In this document: in pieces, positions 32,441-42,110 of the stretch | How the letters are laid out: each line of letters opens with the position of its first letter | How positions within the stretch are numbered: the stretch's first letter is position 1 | Source of the DNA: Candidatus Thiodiazotropha sp. (ex Monitilora ramsayi) | GTDB lineage: Bacteria > Pseudomonadota > Gammaproteobacteria > Chromatiales > Chromatiaceae | Assembly: GCA_025655575.1 (NCBI GenBank) | Contig: JAHXIP010000003.1 | Span: 124,001-188,000 of the forward strand | Reading direction: 5' to 3' | Length of the DNA: 64,000 nt | The notes under the pieces: generated by a model | What the model was told of the DNA's origin: nothing | Seen by the model: the letters and a program-made list of their open reading frames with translations, nothing else | Databases searched by the model: none | Translations under genes and position numbers: made by a program

Positions 32441-33285
32441 CAGAAGCGTCCTGCTTGATAGTCCTCAAAGGCCTGTGTCAACTCCGCCTCATTGTTCATC
32501 ACGAAGGGACCGCGGCGGGCGATAGATTCATTGAGGGGCTCACCCGCCACCAGCAAGAGACGACTCGATGAAACTGCAGTGATCTCAATAGCCTCACCTT
32601 CGCCCAACTCCGCCAACGACTGTGCCGTCAGCGCGCTACCGTCGATCGTGACCTCACCTTCAATAAGATAGACAAAGGCATTGTAATCGTCAGGCAGGGA
32701 TTCGCTGAAACTGCGCCCAGCTGGGAGCGTAATGTCCAGGTAGGTCACCGGGGTCGCCAGATCGACGACCGGCCCCTGTGTGCCAAGGTCGGTCTCTCCT
32801 GCGATCACTCTTACCACTACATCGTCGTCCCGCACTTCCTGGGGAATCGAGGCCTGGTCAAACTCCTGGTAGTGGGGCTTGATCATCTTTTGTGCTGCGG
32901 GCAGATTGACCCAGAGCTGAAACCCGGCCAGCAGGCCGTTCTCCTGCATCGGCATCTCGGAGTGGACCACACCACGCCCGGCGGTCATCCACTGCACACC
33001 TCCCGCCTTCAGTACACCGGTATGGCCGGCGTTGTCACGGTGCTCCACCTGTCCGGCCAGCAGATAGGTGACCGTTTCGAAGCCCCGGTGGGGATGCGGC
33101 GGGAAACCGCCGATGTAGTCATCCGGGTTGTCTGAGCGAAAATCGTCCAGCAACAGAAATGGGTCGAGCTGTAGCAGCTGGTGGGTGCCGATCACCCGGG
33201 TCAGGCGCACGCCATCGCCGTCGGCAGTCTCCTGGCCCTGCACCAGCCGTTTCACGGATCTCAAGGTTTTGACTTCGCTATTCAT
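32440..33285 (-). CDS. Pirin family protein
   Basis: A bicupin of 281 residues with pirin signatures: DPFLLLDDF, the metal-binding GGFPPHPHRGFETVTYLLAGQVEHRD and the VQWMTAGRGVVHSEMP segment. Some bacterial pirins have quercetinase activity; others are redox regulators. The ATG at 33285 follows GCGGAGGCTGTG, a good ribosome binding site, so the upstream TTG at 33303 is rejected. First gene of the operon and divergent from the LysR gene. Confidence 0.92.
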   Translation of the reverse strand: MNSEVKTLRSVKRLVQGQETADGDGVRLTRVIGTHQLLQLDPFLLLDDFRSDNPDDYIGGFPPHPHRGFETVTYLLAGQVEHRDNAGHTGVLKAGGVQWMTAGRGVVHSEMPMQENGLLAGFQLWVNLPAAQKMIKPHYQEFDQASIPQEVRDDDVVVRVIAGETDLGTQGPVVDLATPVTYLDITLPAGRSFSESLPDDYNAFVYLIEGEVTIDGSALTAQSLAELGEGEAIEITAVSSSRLLLVAGEPLNESIARRGPFVMNNEAELTQAFEDYQAGRF

Positions 33286-33399
33286 CACAGCCTCCGCGTT
33301 CAATAACGCACTGTTTTTGTCAATTACTGACTAGTTTAGGTTGCGTATTTCGAAGATAAAGACCACTATTTGAGAAATACTGTTGCGGAAAATAGAACA

Positions 33400-34317
33400 A
33401 TGGATCGACTCGACAGCCTCGAAAGCTTTGTCGCCGTGGTGGAGGCAGGTCAGTTCAGCGCAGCAGCCGAGCGCCTGGGTATCGGCAAGTCGGTGGTCAG
33501 CCGCCGGGTCTCGGAGCTGGAGGAACACCTGGGGGCCCGGCTGCTGCAGCGGACCACCCGAAAACTCTCCCTCACCGATGCGGGCCGGGAGTTCTATCCC
33601 CGCGCCCTGCAGCTGCTGGAGGATCTGGCGGAGGCGGAGCAGTCGGTCTCCAGCGGTCAGCGGGCCCTGAGCGGCCGCATCCGCATTGCCACCCCCCTCA
33701 CCTTCGGCCTGCTCCATCTCAAACCCCTGCTCAACGACTTCATGCAGACCCACCCCGGCGTCATCCTCGATATGGATATGAACGACGGCCAGGTCGATTT
33801 GATTCAGGAGGGGGTCGACCTGGCCCTGCGTATCGGCCACCTGGAGAGCTCCAGCATGATCGCCCTGCCCCTGGCGCCGATCCGGGCGATCGTCGTCGCC
33901 AGCCCCGACTACCTCGCGACCCACGGTACCCCGGAGACGCCGGAGGCATTGAGTGAGCATCAGGGCCTCTGCTACAGCAACCTGCCGGAGCCACAGAAGT
34001 GGCGCATGACCGACAGCACCGGCAAGGTCCATACGGTCAACATGAATCCACGCCTGCTGGTAAACAATGGGGATCTGATATTGGAGGCGGCAACTGCCGG
34101 ACTGGGGATCTGCCTCTCACCGACCTTTATCGCCTATCAGGCCATTCGCGATGGTCGCCTCAAACCAATTCTGACCGACTATCAGATACCCGGTGCCACG
34201 GCCTATGCGGTCTATCCCTCCCGCCGATTTGTACCAACCCGTGTTCGAGCATTGGTGGAGTTTCTCAAACACCTGCTCGGCGACAAGCCCTATTGGGATG
34301 AGGGTGTCTTGTCATAA
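33400..34317 (+). CDS. LysR family transcriptional regulator
   Basis: 305 residues. The N-terminal winged helix is typical (MDRLDSLESFVAVVEAGQFS, AAAERLGIGKSVVSRRVSELE), followed by the ligand-binding domain. The ATG at 33400 matches the family's usual start; a TTG ten codons upstream is not needed. Divergent from the pirin operon across a gap of ~115 bases, so it most likely controls that operon. The gene is GC-richer than its surroundings, as is the adjacent operon. Confidence 0.92.
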   Translation: MDRLDSLESFVAVVEAGQFSAAAERLGIGKSVVSRRVSELEEHLGARLLQRTTRKLSLTDAGREFYPRALQLLEDLAEAEQSVSSGQRALSGRIRIATPLTFGLLHLKPLLNDFMQTHPGVILDMDMNDGQVDLIQEGVDLALRIGHLESSSMIALPLAPIRAIVVASPDYLATHGTPETPEALSEHQGLCYSNLPEPQKWRMTDSTGKVHTVNMNPRLLVNNGDLILEAATAGLGICLSPTFIAYQAIRDGRLKPILTDYQIPGATAYAVYPSRRFVPTRVRALVEFLKHLLGDKPYWDEGVLS

Positions 34318-34502
34318 AAAGGAAAGTTGAAGAGAAATGGAGGTAGTGAATGCCATACCCGGTCGGCACCAGACCTGCACAGACAATCGCCTTTCAAGCC
34401 AGGTTGCTTGTGACATATTCACACTGCTATTGATTGCCCCCCGATTGCGGTTTATTTTTTTACAAACAGCAGAAGGTTCTTGCCGACAAGGAGACAAGAA
34501 GA

Positions 34503-36557
34503 ATGGATAACGGAACACCCCTGATCCTTCACCTCCGAACCCTCGGCTGGACACTCAACCTCACCCGCATGAATGTCATCCTGCTGCTGGCGACAACCAT
34601 ATTGCTCAGCGTTGCACAGGGACACGATCTGCTGCGAGGCATGGTGGAGGATGGCGGCCTCAAGTACCTCAGCCTGTTCGGCAGCACCCTGCTCTGGGCT
34701 ACCAGCCTTTGGCTCTGGGCCCGCGTTCTGCTCGACATTAAATTCCCCTATGCGCTGGCGAGCTGGAAACAGCTCACACCCTATCGCAGGCAACTCCCAC
34801 GACTGTTCGGCGTGCTGGCCTTCGCTGTCGTGACCCTCAATATGGGCATCGCCACCGATTGGCACCCGGTCAGCTATCTCATGGGGATAGAAGGGATCCT
34901 GTTCTATCTTGCCGTCACCTACAGGCGCGACCTGGGCCGTTGGATCGCCCGCAAGGTACGGCCGCAGGCAGCAAAAACCCACTGGGCCTGGGCCGATAAG
35001 ATCGGTGAAAAAGACGAGCGGCCGCCAAGGGAGAACATCTACCAGGCCCTTGGCGAGATAAGAGGTAAGATTGCTGCCGCCACGTTTGTCCTGGGTCTTG
35101 CTCTTTTTGCTTGGGGCATGCTCGGCCCCCTCAGCATGGGGAGACACCTCGATACCCTGCTGCTCTTGATGTTGTGGGGTGCCACCGTTCTGCCCCTCAC
35201 CAGTTATGTCACTTACCTCGCCAGTCGCAGAGGTTTTCCTATTGTCATCTTCTCGGCCATTCTCATCATCGGTTTCAGCTTCTGGAACGACAATCACGAG
35301 ATCCGAACCCTGGATGGTCACAAACCTGACCAACGCCCCTCTTTGGAGAAGGCGCTAACTGACTGGCACGATGCGCACTGTAATAAGACCCAATGCGAGC
35401 CCTTTATTCTGGTAGCGACTGCGGGTGGTGGCATCCGCGCAGCCTATTGGACCGGCACCCTGCTCGGTCGACTACACGATGACTCTGAAGGCCTGTTAAA
35501 AGACCATCTGTTCGCTATCAGCGGCGTCTCCGGCGGTTCGGTCGGCGCCACCGTCTACCGCGCCGTCGCCGCCAATCGTCAGCAGGAGATCACCAGCCTC
35601 ATACAACAGATCCTTGGCAATGATTATCTGGGTCCCGTCGCCGCCGGTCTGCTCTACAAAGATGCCCTGCAGCGATTGATGCCGCTACCGTTGTTCGGGG
35701 ATCGGGCTGAGATTTTTGAAAAGGGACTTGAGTACGGATTCAATGACTTCATGAGCGAAAGCCGGATTTCACTGGAAAGTTCTTTCATCGACACCGTAGC
35801 ACTTGACGGTCAACCCTGGCCTGCGTTATTCCTCAACGCCACCTGGTCGGAAAATGGCCGTCGCATAGTCGCCGCCTCACTAAGCACAGAGGCGCTCGCA
35901 CCACCGCGGGGAAACCAGATCCTCTACAAAGACCTGCTCACAACGCTCGGCGCAGACATGAGACTCTCTACTGCCGCCCACAACAGCGCACGCTTTCCCA
36001 TGATCAGCCCACCCGGCGGGTGGAATCCTGTTGATGACAAGCAACTGTCGTGGCAACGATTGCAGGATGGCGGCCTTTTCGAAAACTTTGGCGCCGAAAC
36101 AGCGTTAGAACTGGCAGTATTTGCAGAAAAACTCTGGCAGGAGAAATGGGGGATGCAGCTGAGACCCTATGTCATTCTCATCAGCAGCGATCCCACCCTG
36201 CCAAAATCATTTGCCGCTTTTCCCGGCAATGAGCCCCTGGGTTTTGCTTACGAAACCCTCAGCACCCTGCATACCTACGCCACCACCCGCAACGGCCGCG
36301 GCATTGAGGCTGCAGCTAGACTTCGGGAGTGGGTAAAAAGACGGCAGACAGACAACAAGGATCAGCGTTTTTTCCATCTGCGTATGTGCCATAGCAACGG
36401 GAAAGAACAAGACCCACCCTTGGGATGGTTTCTCTCGAACACCGCGCAAACACGAATCAACGACTACCTAAGGGAAACAGATGGAGATGATGGCTGTGGA
36501 AGAGACAATCTATCAAGCCTCAAACAGCTCGCCAGGCTACTCAAAACAAGCAACTGA
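34503..36557 (+). CDS. Membrane-anchored patatin-like phospholipase
   Basis: 684 residues from the ATG at 34503 (AAGGAG upstream). The N-terminal ~260 residues carry six or so hydrophobic helices; the C-terminal ~400 residues are patatin-like, with the oxyanion loop ATAGGGIRAAYW, nucleophile elbow GVSGGSVGA and catalytic aspartate in QDGGLFENFG. A serine-aspartate dyad acyl hydrolase tethered to the inner membrane, probably acting on lipids at the cytoplasmic face. It stands alone, with no hint of a toxin-immunity or secretion partner. Confidence 0.82.
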   Translation: MDNGTPLILHLRTLGWTLNLTRMNVILLLATTILLSVAQGHDLLRGMVEDGGLKYLSLFGSTLLWATSLWLWARVLLDIKFPYALASWKQLTPYRRQLPRLFGVLAFAVVTLNMGIATDWHPVSYLMGIEGILFYLAVTYRRDLGRWIARKVRPQAAKTHWAWADKIGEKDERPPRENIYQALGEIRGKIAAATFVLGLALFAWGMLGPLSMGRHLDTLLLLMLWGATVLPLTSYVTYLASRRGFPIVIFSAILIIGFSFWNDNHEIRTLDGHKPDQRPSLEKALTDWHDAHCNKTQCEPFILVATAGGGIRAAYWTGTLLGRLHDDSEGLLKDHLFAISGVSGGSVGATVYRAVAANRQQEITSLIQQILGNDYLGPVAAGLLYKDALQRLMPLPLFGDRAEIFEKGLEYGFNDFMSESRISLESSFIDTVALDGQPWPALFLNATWSENGRRIVAASLSTEALAPPRGNQILYKDLLTTLGADMRLSTAAHNSARFPMISPPGGWNPVDDKQLSWQRLQDGGLFENFGAETALELAVFAEKLWQEKWGMQLRPYVILISSDPTLPKSFAAFPGNEPLGFAYETLSTLHTYATTRNGRGIEAAARLREWVKRRQTDNKDQRFFHLRMCHSNGKEQDPPLGWFLSNTAQTRINDYLRETDGDDGCGRDNLSSLKQLARLLKTSN

Positions 36558-36694
36558 TAATTATTATTATCTATCTTGTCATCTAACTGACATGACATAC
36601 GTGCAAAGAACAAATGGGCACAAAGACAATAGAATGATCTATTGATCTCTCTACTCGCTGTCACTCCCGCATACTATATAAAAGCCTCGTCGCT

Positions 36695-37018
36695 CTAATC
36701 GATAACCTGCGTACATTGGATCAATGCCAACACCTGTTCGAGTTGCAACGTTCCGTCATCCTCTGCCGCTGCCTTGACACCACTGACGAGACTTGTCTTA
36801 AAGCGTTGAATTTCCACCTCCAGTTCAGGCCGGGTATATTGCTGCTTGGTTGACGCCTCTGGTTTACCCTCAGCATCCAACAGTGCGACTTCAGCAGAGC
36901 GCATGATCATTCGCTGTTCACCAGAACCCTCTTCACTGGCGGTCAATGGGCCGGTCTTGGTGTATTGCATACCTTGATAGGCGAACCGCTGACCGGTCCT
37001 TACTTGGGGAAAGCGCAT
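36695..37018 (-). CDS. Conserved hypothetical small protein
   Basis: 107 residues, soluble, charged, without signal peptide or recognisable domain. The N-terminus (FPQVRTGQRFAYQGMQYTKT) looks like a conserved block of a small gammaproteobacterial family, but I cannot name it. Possibly in one transcript with the upstream kinase fusion (39-base gap). Confidence 0.6.
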   Translation of the reverse strand: MRFPQVRTGQRFAYQGMQYTKTGPLTASEEGSGEQRMIMRSAEVALLDAEGKPEASTKQQYTRPELEVEIQRFKTSLVSGVKAAAEDDGTLQLEQVLALIQCTQVID

Positions 37019-37057
37019 GTAACTGGAACTCCGGATCGAAAAACAACCGTACGTATC

Positions 37058-38632
37058 TTATCTCAGTAGACGTTGCAACGCAGTGGCGATCAATCCAGGA
37101 TGGGGAAAATCTTCACTATCAATCCTAATACTCTGTTGCTGCTCAACTGTGGTGAGTGATTCCTGCTGTCGCTGCTGGCGGGTCAGCACTTCCAAATCCG
37201 CCTCTGAGGCATCACCACCCGATTCGGCCCTTTGTTTCACCCGGGATTGCAAAACTGTTTCGGGCGCCAAACAATTGAGAATCAGTATAGGCGTCTGCAG
37301 CTCTGCCGCCAGATCAAAAAAGGCCTTGCGTTGCTGCTGTTTGAGAAACGTGGCGTCAACGATCACGGAGAAATTTGCCTGCAGCAATGATCTCGCCATA
37401 CCTTCGAGATGTGCGTAGGTGATCTCAGTCGCTTTCTCAGAGTAACGTTGTAAATTCTCACATTCCGGTAAATGGACATTGCCAGGAAACAGCCGCTTTC
37501 GCTCCACATCTGACCGTATGCGAATCGCCATGAGCTGTTCGGCAAACCAACCACTGATATGGCTCTTGCCCGCACCTGATACCCCATAGGTAATCAATAG
37601 CACGGCGGATGGGTGGCGAATCACCGACTCCCCCAGCGTGAGATAACGCCGGTAGGTTTGTAGAACATCGGTCGCCTCAACTCTGCTCAGATCGGACTGA
37701 CGAAATCGTATGGCACAAACCTTGGCTCTTACCATGGCACGATAGAGCAGATAGAAACGTAAAAGAGGAAGTGCGGAGTAATCACCCGTCAGTTCCAGAT
37801 AGGTATTGAGTAACAGGTCTGACAGATCATTCATCCCTCGATGCTGCAGATCCATTAGCAGAAAAGCGAGATCACTCAGGGTGTCAATCCAGCGCAGCCC
37901 TGGATTGAATTCAATACCGTCGAAAGGCGTCAGCCTGTTTTCAAACCGGGTGATGTTGCCAAGATGCAGATCACCATGACACTCCCTGATATGACCGCTA
38001 TCCCGACGCTCCCATAACAGATCGGTCGATGCCGCCACGAACTCTTCGGTCCAGATCTGCAGTGTGTCCAGACGTTCGATCTCCAGCAGCGGATGACGTT
38101 GACTGCGAATTTGCTGAAAGTTTTCGTCCATCGGTAGCAGGACCGACTTGGGCGTTCCAAAATCCGATGACTTGGGTGCTGCCGGAATCTGCAGATGAAA
38201 TGTGGCGATCTGATTGGCGAGGCTCAAGATTTCGCCCCTGTCCGGCAAGCGGGTGTCTAGCAGATCCTGCTGGCGAAAACGGCGCATCTTGACGGCATAC
38301 TCCAACACCTCCGTCTCCGCTTTGAGTGTTGGTTTCTCAGGTGTTCCATGAATAGCGACCACCGTCAGATAGAGATCCGAGGCCAATCGTCCGTTGAGCC
38401 GCAGCTCCTCTTCACAGCAGATACGACGTTTCTCCAATGACGAAAAATCGAGAAATCCCAGATCGATGGGCTTCTTGATCTTATAGGCGAAATCTCCGAC
38501 CAACAGCAGATGCGAGATATGGGTCTCGATATGTTTGATCCGATCAACGCCATGGGGAAAACCGGCAGGTGATGCCATCAGTCGACGTAGCCAGCTGAGC
38601 TGGGATGTCGGGGCTTCTGGCGTCATTGTCAT
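37058..38632 (-). CDS. Kinase-like (aminoglycoside phosphotransferase fold) and P-loop ATPase fusion
   Basis: 524 residues. Residues ~1-330 have the APH-type kinase fold (catalytic loop ECHGDLHLGN, then FDGIEFNPGLRWID, metal-binding part). Residues ~335-500 are a shikimate/gluconate-kinase-like P-loop domain (TYGVSGAGKSHISGW, later SDVERKRLFPG). This two-domain COG2187/COG0645 architecture is widespread and uncharacterised; it should phosphorylate a small molecule. An ATG two codons inside is also possible as the start. Confidence 0.82.
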   Translation of the reverse strand: MTMTPEAPTSQLSWLRRLMASPAGFPHGVDRIKHIETHISHLLLVGDFAYKIKKPIDLGFLDFSSLEKRRICCEEELRLNGRLASDLYLTVVAIHGTPEKPTLKAETEVLEYAVKMRRFRQQDLLDTRLPDRGEILSLANQIATFHLQIPAAPKSSDFGTPKSVLLPMDENFQQIRSQRHPLLEIERLDTLQIWTEEFVAASTDLLWERRDSGHIRECHGDLHLGNITRFENRLTPFDGIEFNPGLRWIDTLSDLAFLLMDLQHRGMNDLSDLLLNTYLELTGDYSALPLLRFYLLYRAMVRAKVCAIRFRQSDLSRVEATDVLQTYRRYLTLGESVIRHPSAVLLITYGVSGAGKSHISGWFAEQLMAIRIRSDVERKRLFPGNVHLPECENLQRYSEKATEITYAHLEGMARSLLQANFSVIVDATFLKQQQRKAFFDLAAELQTPILILNCLAPETVLQSRVKQRAESGGDASEADLEVLTRQQRQQESLTTVEQQQSIRIDSEDFPHPGLIATALQRLLR

Positions 38633-38646
38633 AGGTGGGGCTATCC

Positions 38647-38674
38647 TTGACTATATATTAGATAGTGCTAATAT
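38647..38674 (+). promoter_or_regulatory. Promoter of the DUF2892 gene
   Basis: TTGACT at 38647-38652, 16-base spacer, TAATAT at 38669-38674 on the plus strand. It drives a leader of ~95 bases that contains two hairpins before the start codon. Confidence 0.6.
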
Positions 38675-38678
38675 GTCG

Positions 38679-38738
38679 CCCACTTAGTGATCGTGGGTAG
38701 TTTTCAGGCGATCCCTCACACCTCTCGGGGTGTTTTTT
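38679..38738 (+). promoter_or_regulatory. Leader with hairpin and intrinsic terminator (possible attenuator)
   Basis: A first stem CCCAC/GTGGG (38679-38697) is followed by ACACC-TCTCGG-GGTGT and six T residues (38718-38738), a short intrinsic terminator lying between the promoter and the DUF2892 start codon. No gene precedes it on this strand, so it either ends a small RNA or attenuates the downstream gene. I do not recognise a known riboswitch class. Confidence 0.5.
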
Positions 38739-38774
38739 CTAAGGATCTATAACTACTAGCTTAGAGGCAAATCC

Positions 38775-38978
38775 ATGAATATCGACCGTATTGTCCTGGC
38801 CTTCGCCGGTTTCGCCATTCTTTTGAGTGTGGTGCTCTCCCAGTTCCATCATCCCTATTGGCTCTATTTCACAGCTTTTGTGGGAATCAACCTGCTGCAG
38901 TCCGCCTTTACCGGCTTCTGCCCACTGGCAATGATTCTGAAAAAACTCGGCAAGCGCAGCGGTACCGCCTTCTCCTAA
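38775..38978 (+). CDS. DUF2892 (YgaP-like) small membrane protein
   Basis: 67 residues forming two hydrophobic helices (~8-25 and ~30-50), with the family signature [15 protein letters not shown]. This domain is often fused to or beside rhodaneses in sulfur-metabolising bacteria. No good ribosome binding site other than AGAGGCAA 7 bases before the ATG. Confidence 0.87.
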   Translation: MNIDRIVLAFAGFAILLSVVLSQFHHPYWLYFTAFVGINLLQSAFTGFCPLAMILKKLGKRSGTAFS

Positions 38979-39008
38979 GGCTGTCCTGAGTCCACGCTTC
39001 GGGTTGGC

Positions 39009-39026
39009 CGGCGCAGGGATGCGCCG
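39009..39026. terminator. Two-way hairpin between DUF2892 gene and rimO
   Basis: Perfect 7-bp inverted repeat CGGCGCA-GGGA-TGCGCCG in the gap between convergent genes, without a U tract. Confidence 0.5.
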
Positions 39027-39037
39027 AAATCAGCAAA

Positions 39038-40369
39038 CTAATCCTCATCCGTTTCCAGGGGTTCCGCCTGCAGATCGTGGGCTGTAGCGCCCGTTATCCG
39101 CACACGCACAAAGTCTCCCGGTTCCAACTCCCAGGCGCCTGGTATGATGACCCGACCATCGATCTCCGGGGCATCCGCCGAACTACGGGCAACCACCTGT
39201 TTCTCCTTGACCTCATCCACCAGAACAATGGTTTCACTGCCAATCTTCGCCTGTAGCCGTTGACGACTGATCTCGGTCTGGACCTGCATGAAGCGGGCGC
39301 GCCGCTCCTCTTTGACCTCATCCGGCACCGCATCGGGTAGTGCATTGGCCTGGGCGCCCTCTACGGGTGAGTAGGCAAAGCAGCCGACCCGGTCGAGTTG
39401 CGCCTCACGCAGAAAATCGAGGAGCTCTTCGAACTCTGTCTCCGTCTCTCCCGGAAAACCGACGATAAAGGTACTGCGCAGCGTCAGCTCAGGACATTGA
39501 ATACGCCAGTGAGCAATGCGTGAAAGCACCTTTTCAGTTGCGGCAGGACGCTTCATCGACTGCAGTACGCGCTGATTGCCGTGCTGCAGGGGCATGTCTA
39601 GATAGGGCAGAATCAAGCCTTCGGCCATCAGCGGGATCAGATCATCCACATGGGGATAGGGATAGACGTAGTGCAGGCGTATCCAGGCGGGTAAATCTCC
39701 CAGGGCCGCAGCCAGCTCACGGATACGGGTTTGTAGCGGCCGTCCCTGCCAGAAATCGGGGCGATACCTGAGATCGACACCATAGGCGCTGGTATCCTGC
39801 GAAACCACCAGCAACTCTCTGACGCCGGATTCCACCAGTCGCTCCGCCTCCTGCATGACTTCGCCAATGGGACGACTGACCAATGGTCCACGCAGATCCG
39901 GGATGATGCAGAAACTGCAACTGTGGTTACAGCCCTCAGAGATTTTCAGGTAGGCAAAATGCCTCGGGGTCAGCTTGATACCTGCCGGCGGTAGCAGGCT
40001 GGTAAAGGGATCGTGTGGCGCCGGCAGCTGGGCATGTACCGCCTCCATCACTGCCTCATAGGCATGGGGGCCGGTGACCGACAGGACTTGGGGATGTGCC
40101 TCACGAATACGCACTTCATCCACGCCAAGGCAGCCGGTCACGATGACCCGGCCATTCTCCTGCAGCGCCTCACCAATGGCGTCCAAGGATTCTTCGACCG
40201 CAGCATCGATAAAACCACAGGTGTTGACCACGACCAGGTCTGCACCATCATAGGTAGCGGAAAGCTCATATCCCTCAGCCCTTAAGCGGCTGAGAATTCG
40301 CTCGGAATCGACCAGGTTTTTTGGACAACCGAGGCTGACAAATCCAATCTGTGGGGGGGTATCTGACAT
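39038..40369 (-). CDS. rimO: Ribosomal protein S12 methylthiotransferase
   Basis: Radical-SAM enzyme that adds a methylthio group to Asp88/89 of ribosomal protein S12. The N-terminal [12 protein letters not shown], the radical-SAM motif [12 protein letters not shown], and the C-terminal TRAM domain (~375-440) are diagnostic. 443 residues from the ATG at 40369; a TTG at 40378 overlaps the stop codon of the upstream gene. Third gene of a three-gene operon. Confidence 0.95.
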   Translation of the reverse strand: MSDTPPQIGFVSLGCPKNLVDSERILSRLRAEGYELSATYDGADLVVVNTCGFIDAAVEESLDAIGEALQENGRVIVTGCLGVDEVRIREAHPQVLSVTGPHAYEAVMEAVHAQLPAPHDPFTSLLPPAGIKLTPRHFAYLKISEGCNHSCSFCIIPDLRGPLVSRPIGEVMQEAERLVESGVRELLVVSQDTSAYGVDLRYRPDFWQGRPLQTRIRELAAALGDLPAWIRLHYVYPYPHVDDLIPLMAEGLILPYLDMPLQHGNQRVLQSMKRPAATEKVLSRIAHWRIQCPELTLRSTFIVGFPGETETEFEELLDFLREAQLDRVGCFAYSPVEGAQANALPDAVPDEVKEERRARFMQVQTEISRQRLQAKIGSETIVLVDEVKEKQVVARSSADAPEIDGRVIIPGAWELEPGDFVRVRITGATAHDLQAEPLETDED

Positions 40370-40374
40370 TGTAT

Positions 40375-41238
40375 TCAATAGTTCAGGCGATAGAGTTCTC
40401 GCCGATAGTGCGCCACCTGTTCATCCTGAGCATCCAGCTGATCCAGTACGGCCTGCATACCCTTGCGAGCGATGCCGTTGCGATAACCCGGTTGACTCCG
40501 GGCCAACGTGAGCAACAGATCGAGGGCAGTCTGGATATCATCGCTCATGAGTGAGAGGGCTGCCAGTGCGTACTGCAGTTCGGGGTCCTCTGGTGTCGAA
40601 TCGAGTTGCTGTTGGACTTGTTCCCGTCCGTCGACAGCCTTTGCAGTCACAATAAAATCAAGGTGGGATAATAGGTTACGTATCTCAACCGCTTCCTGTG
40701 CCTCCAGAGGTAACGCACTGAGTAGCGTGTGAGCTTCAGGGAAACGCTCCTGTCGCATAAGAATTTTGGTCATCAGGGTAGGATACGCCAACTGCATCGG
40801 CTCACTCACCGCCGCCTCGGCCAGCAATTGCAAAGCCGCGTCCGGGTCTCCTGCCTGCCAGATTGCGATGGCCTGCCGGCTGGTCTCGTCCAATGGTTTC
40901 TCCACATAGGACTCGACGATACGGGGATAGTCCGCCTCCGGCTGTACGCCATGATACTCGGCCACCAGCTCTCCATGACGGAATAGTTTGAATGATGGCA
41001 GGCTGCGGACACCGAACCGTTCCGCCAAAGGCTTCTGGTCATCGGTATTGACGGAAACCAACAGAAACCTGCCCTTATAACTCTCCGCTAAATCGATCAG
41101 AATCTCCCGCTGCTTGAGAGACGGCCCCACCCATGGCGCCCAGAAATCCACCAGTACCAACCCGCGTTTGGAATTTTCCAATACCAGGTGGTCAAAATTA
41201 TCGACTGTACCTTCAAGGATATAGGCGGGGTTTGTCAT
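40375..41238 (-). CDS. Thioredoxin-fold plus TPR chaperone (CnoX/YbbN-like) lacking active-site cysteines
   Basis: 287 residues: thioredoxin fold (~1-115) and a tetratricopeptide-like alpha domain (~120-285), the CnoX layout. The usual WCxxC reads WVGPS, so neither cysteine remains; E. coli CnoX keeps one. It should therefore act as a holdase or adaptor and not in redox exchange. Overlaps the preceding gene by 4 bases (ATGA) and rimO follows within 5 bases. Confidence 0.85.
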   Translation of the reverse strand: MTNPAYILEGTVDNFDHLVLENSKRGLVLVDFWAPWVGPSLKQREILIDLAESYKGRFLLVSVNTDDQKPLAERFGVRSLPSFKLFRHGELVAEYHGVQPEADYPRIVESYVEKPLDETSRQAIAIWQAGDPDAALQLLAEAAVSEPMQLAYPTLMTKILMRQERFPEAHTLLSALPLEAQEAVEIRNLLSHLDFIVTAKAVDGREQVQQQLDSTPEDPELQYALAALSLMSDDIQTALDLLLTLARSQPGYRNGIARKGMQAVLDQLDAQDEQVAHYRRELYRLNY

Positions 41239-41567
41239 GAATTCAGCAGACTCATCAGGGAGTCACTGGAATGGTCCCGGCCCATCTCCACGATGATGGT
41301 ATCACTCAACTCCAATTCCCCATTTGCCACATGGGGTAGAAGCTGTTCGGTAATCTGCTGGACGACCAGCATCCCGGCTCGGTTGGGATCATCTTCAGGC
41401 AGCGAGACAATACCTTGTTGGAGATCACCGAGATAGCGGGTGAAGGCCTCTGATTGATCCTGCTGTCCCAGCATCTGAAACTCGGTCGTAAAATCGATAT
41501 GCAGCTCACGTCCCGGCTGCTCAGGATCATCCAATACACCGATCTTGAGTGGGCCTTCAATCAACAT
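41235..41567 (-). CDS. Conserved hypothetical protein upstream of the CnoX-like gene
   Basis: 110 acidic, soluble residues with no domain I recognise. The 4-base ATGA overlap with the next gene shows co-transcription with the chaperone and rimO. No cysteines or signal peptide. Confidence 0.7.
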   Translation of the reverse strand: MLIEGPLKIGVLDDPEQPGRELHIDFTTEFQMLGQQDQSEAFTRYLGDLQQGIVSLPEDDPNRAGMLVVQQITEQLLPHVANGELELSDTIIVEMGRDHSSDSLMSLLNS

Positions 41568-41867
41568 CTTTCGTCTCCATTAGACAGGCTGGAAAAGCGT
41601 CATGGTATAACGATCCGTCATGACATAAAAGTCTTTCCAAACCATAGACTTAGAAATATGCAGGGACTATTTTACAGAAAACTTCTGTCTCCTTTCCCTA
41701 TTCTATGCGAGGATAATGGTTGGAACACTGGCGTCACCAAGTCACTACGACTTACTGTAAAAGGTGTGCGTACTCTTTATGACCCATGGACGGTTTCAAC
41801 CACAGTTCAGGTCGCATCTACCCGTTCGGTATGTATAGACGACCTCCGCAGTTTGAGAGGTAAAGGT

Positions 41868-42008
41868 ATGAAGAACTGTAAACTCTGCCGCTTCAGCAAG
41901 GTGTGTAATGACTTGCCGGGCATCTGTATTCTGGTCCAGTATGCAGCCGTCGCTGTACTGGTTGTCTCCCTGGGATTTCTCTTTTTCTCCCAGGAAGTCT
42001 TTAGCTGA
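41868..42008 (+). CDS. 46-residue cysteine-containing membrane microprotein
   Basis: Starts at an ATG 6 bases after GAGAGG, a good ribosome binding site. The product has a cytoplasmic head with four cysteines (CKLC, VC and IC) and one hydrophobic helix (~22-40) ending FFSQEVFS. The arrangement C-x2-C-x5-C-x6-C could bind a metal or iron-sulfur cluster. The frame is open upstream, but that part has no helix or motif and no start with a ribosome binding site. Function unknown. Confidence 0.55.
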   Translation: MKNCKLCRFSKVCNDLPGICILVQYAAVAVLVVSLGFLFFSQEVFS

Positions 42009-42110
42009 TTCTTAAAGACTCTTCGCTTGACCGCTCTCCCGTAACTACTGCAGGAAGTCGGATATGAACATTCTGACAACCAGCAGCTGAATACTGTCAT
42101 ATCTTGCGTG

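Noticed and set aside
41454-41867. Upstream extension of the 46-residue microprotein frame
   Set aside because: No start codon with a ribosome binding site and no protein-like composition; it overlaps the opposite-strand gene at 41235-41567.
42062-42075. Fourth copy of the TetR operator (ATGAACATTCTG)
   Set aside because: Only one arm matches, there is no -35/-10 in register, and the flanking genes are unrelated.
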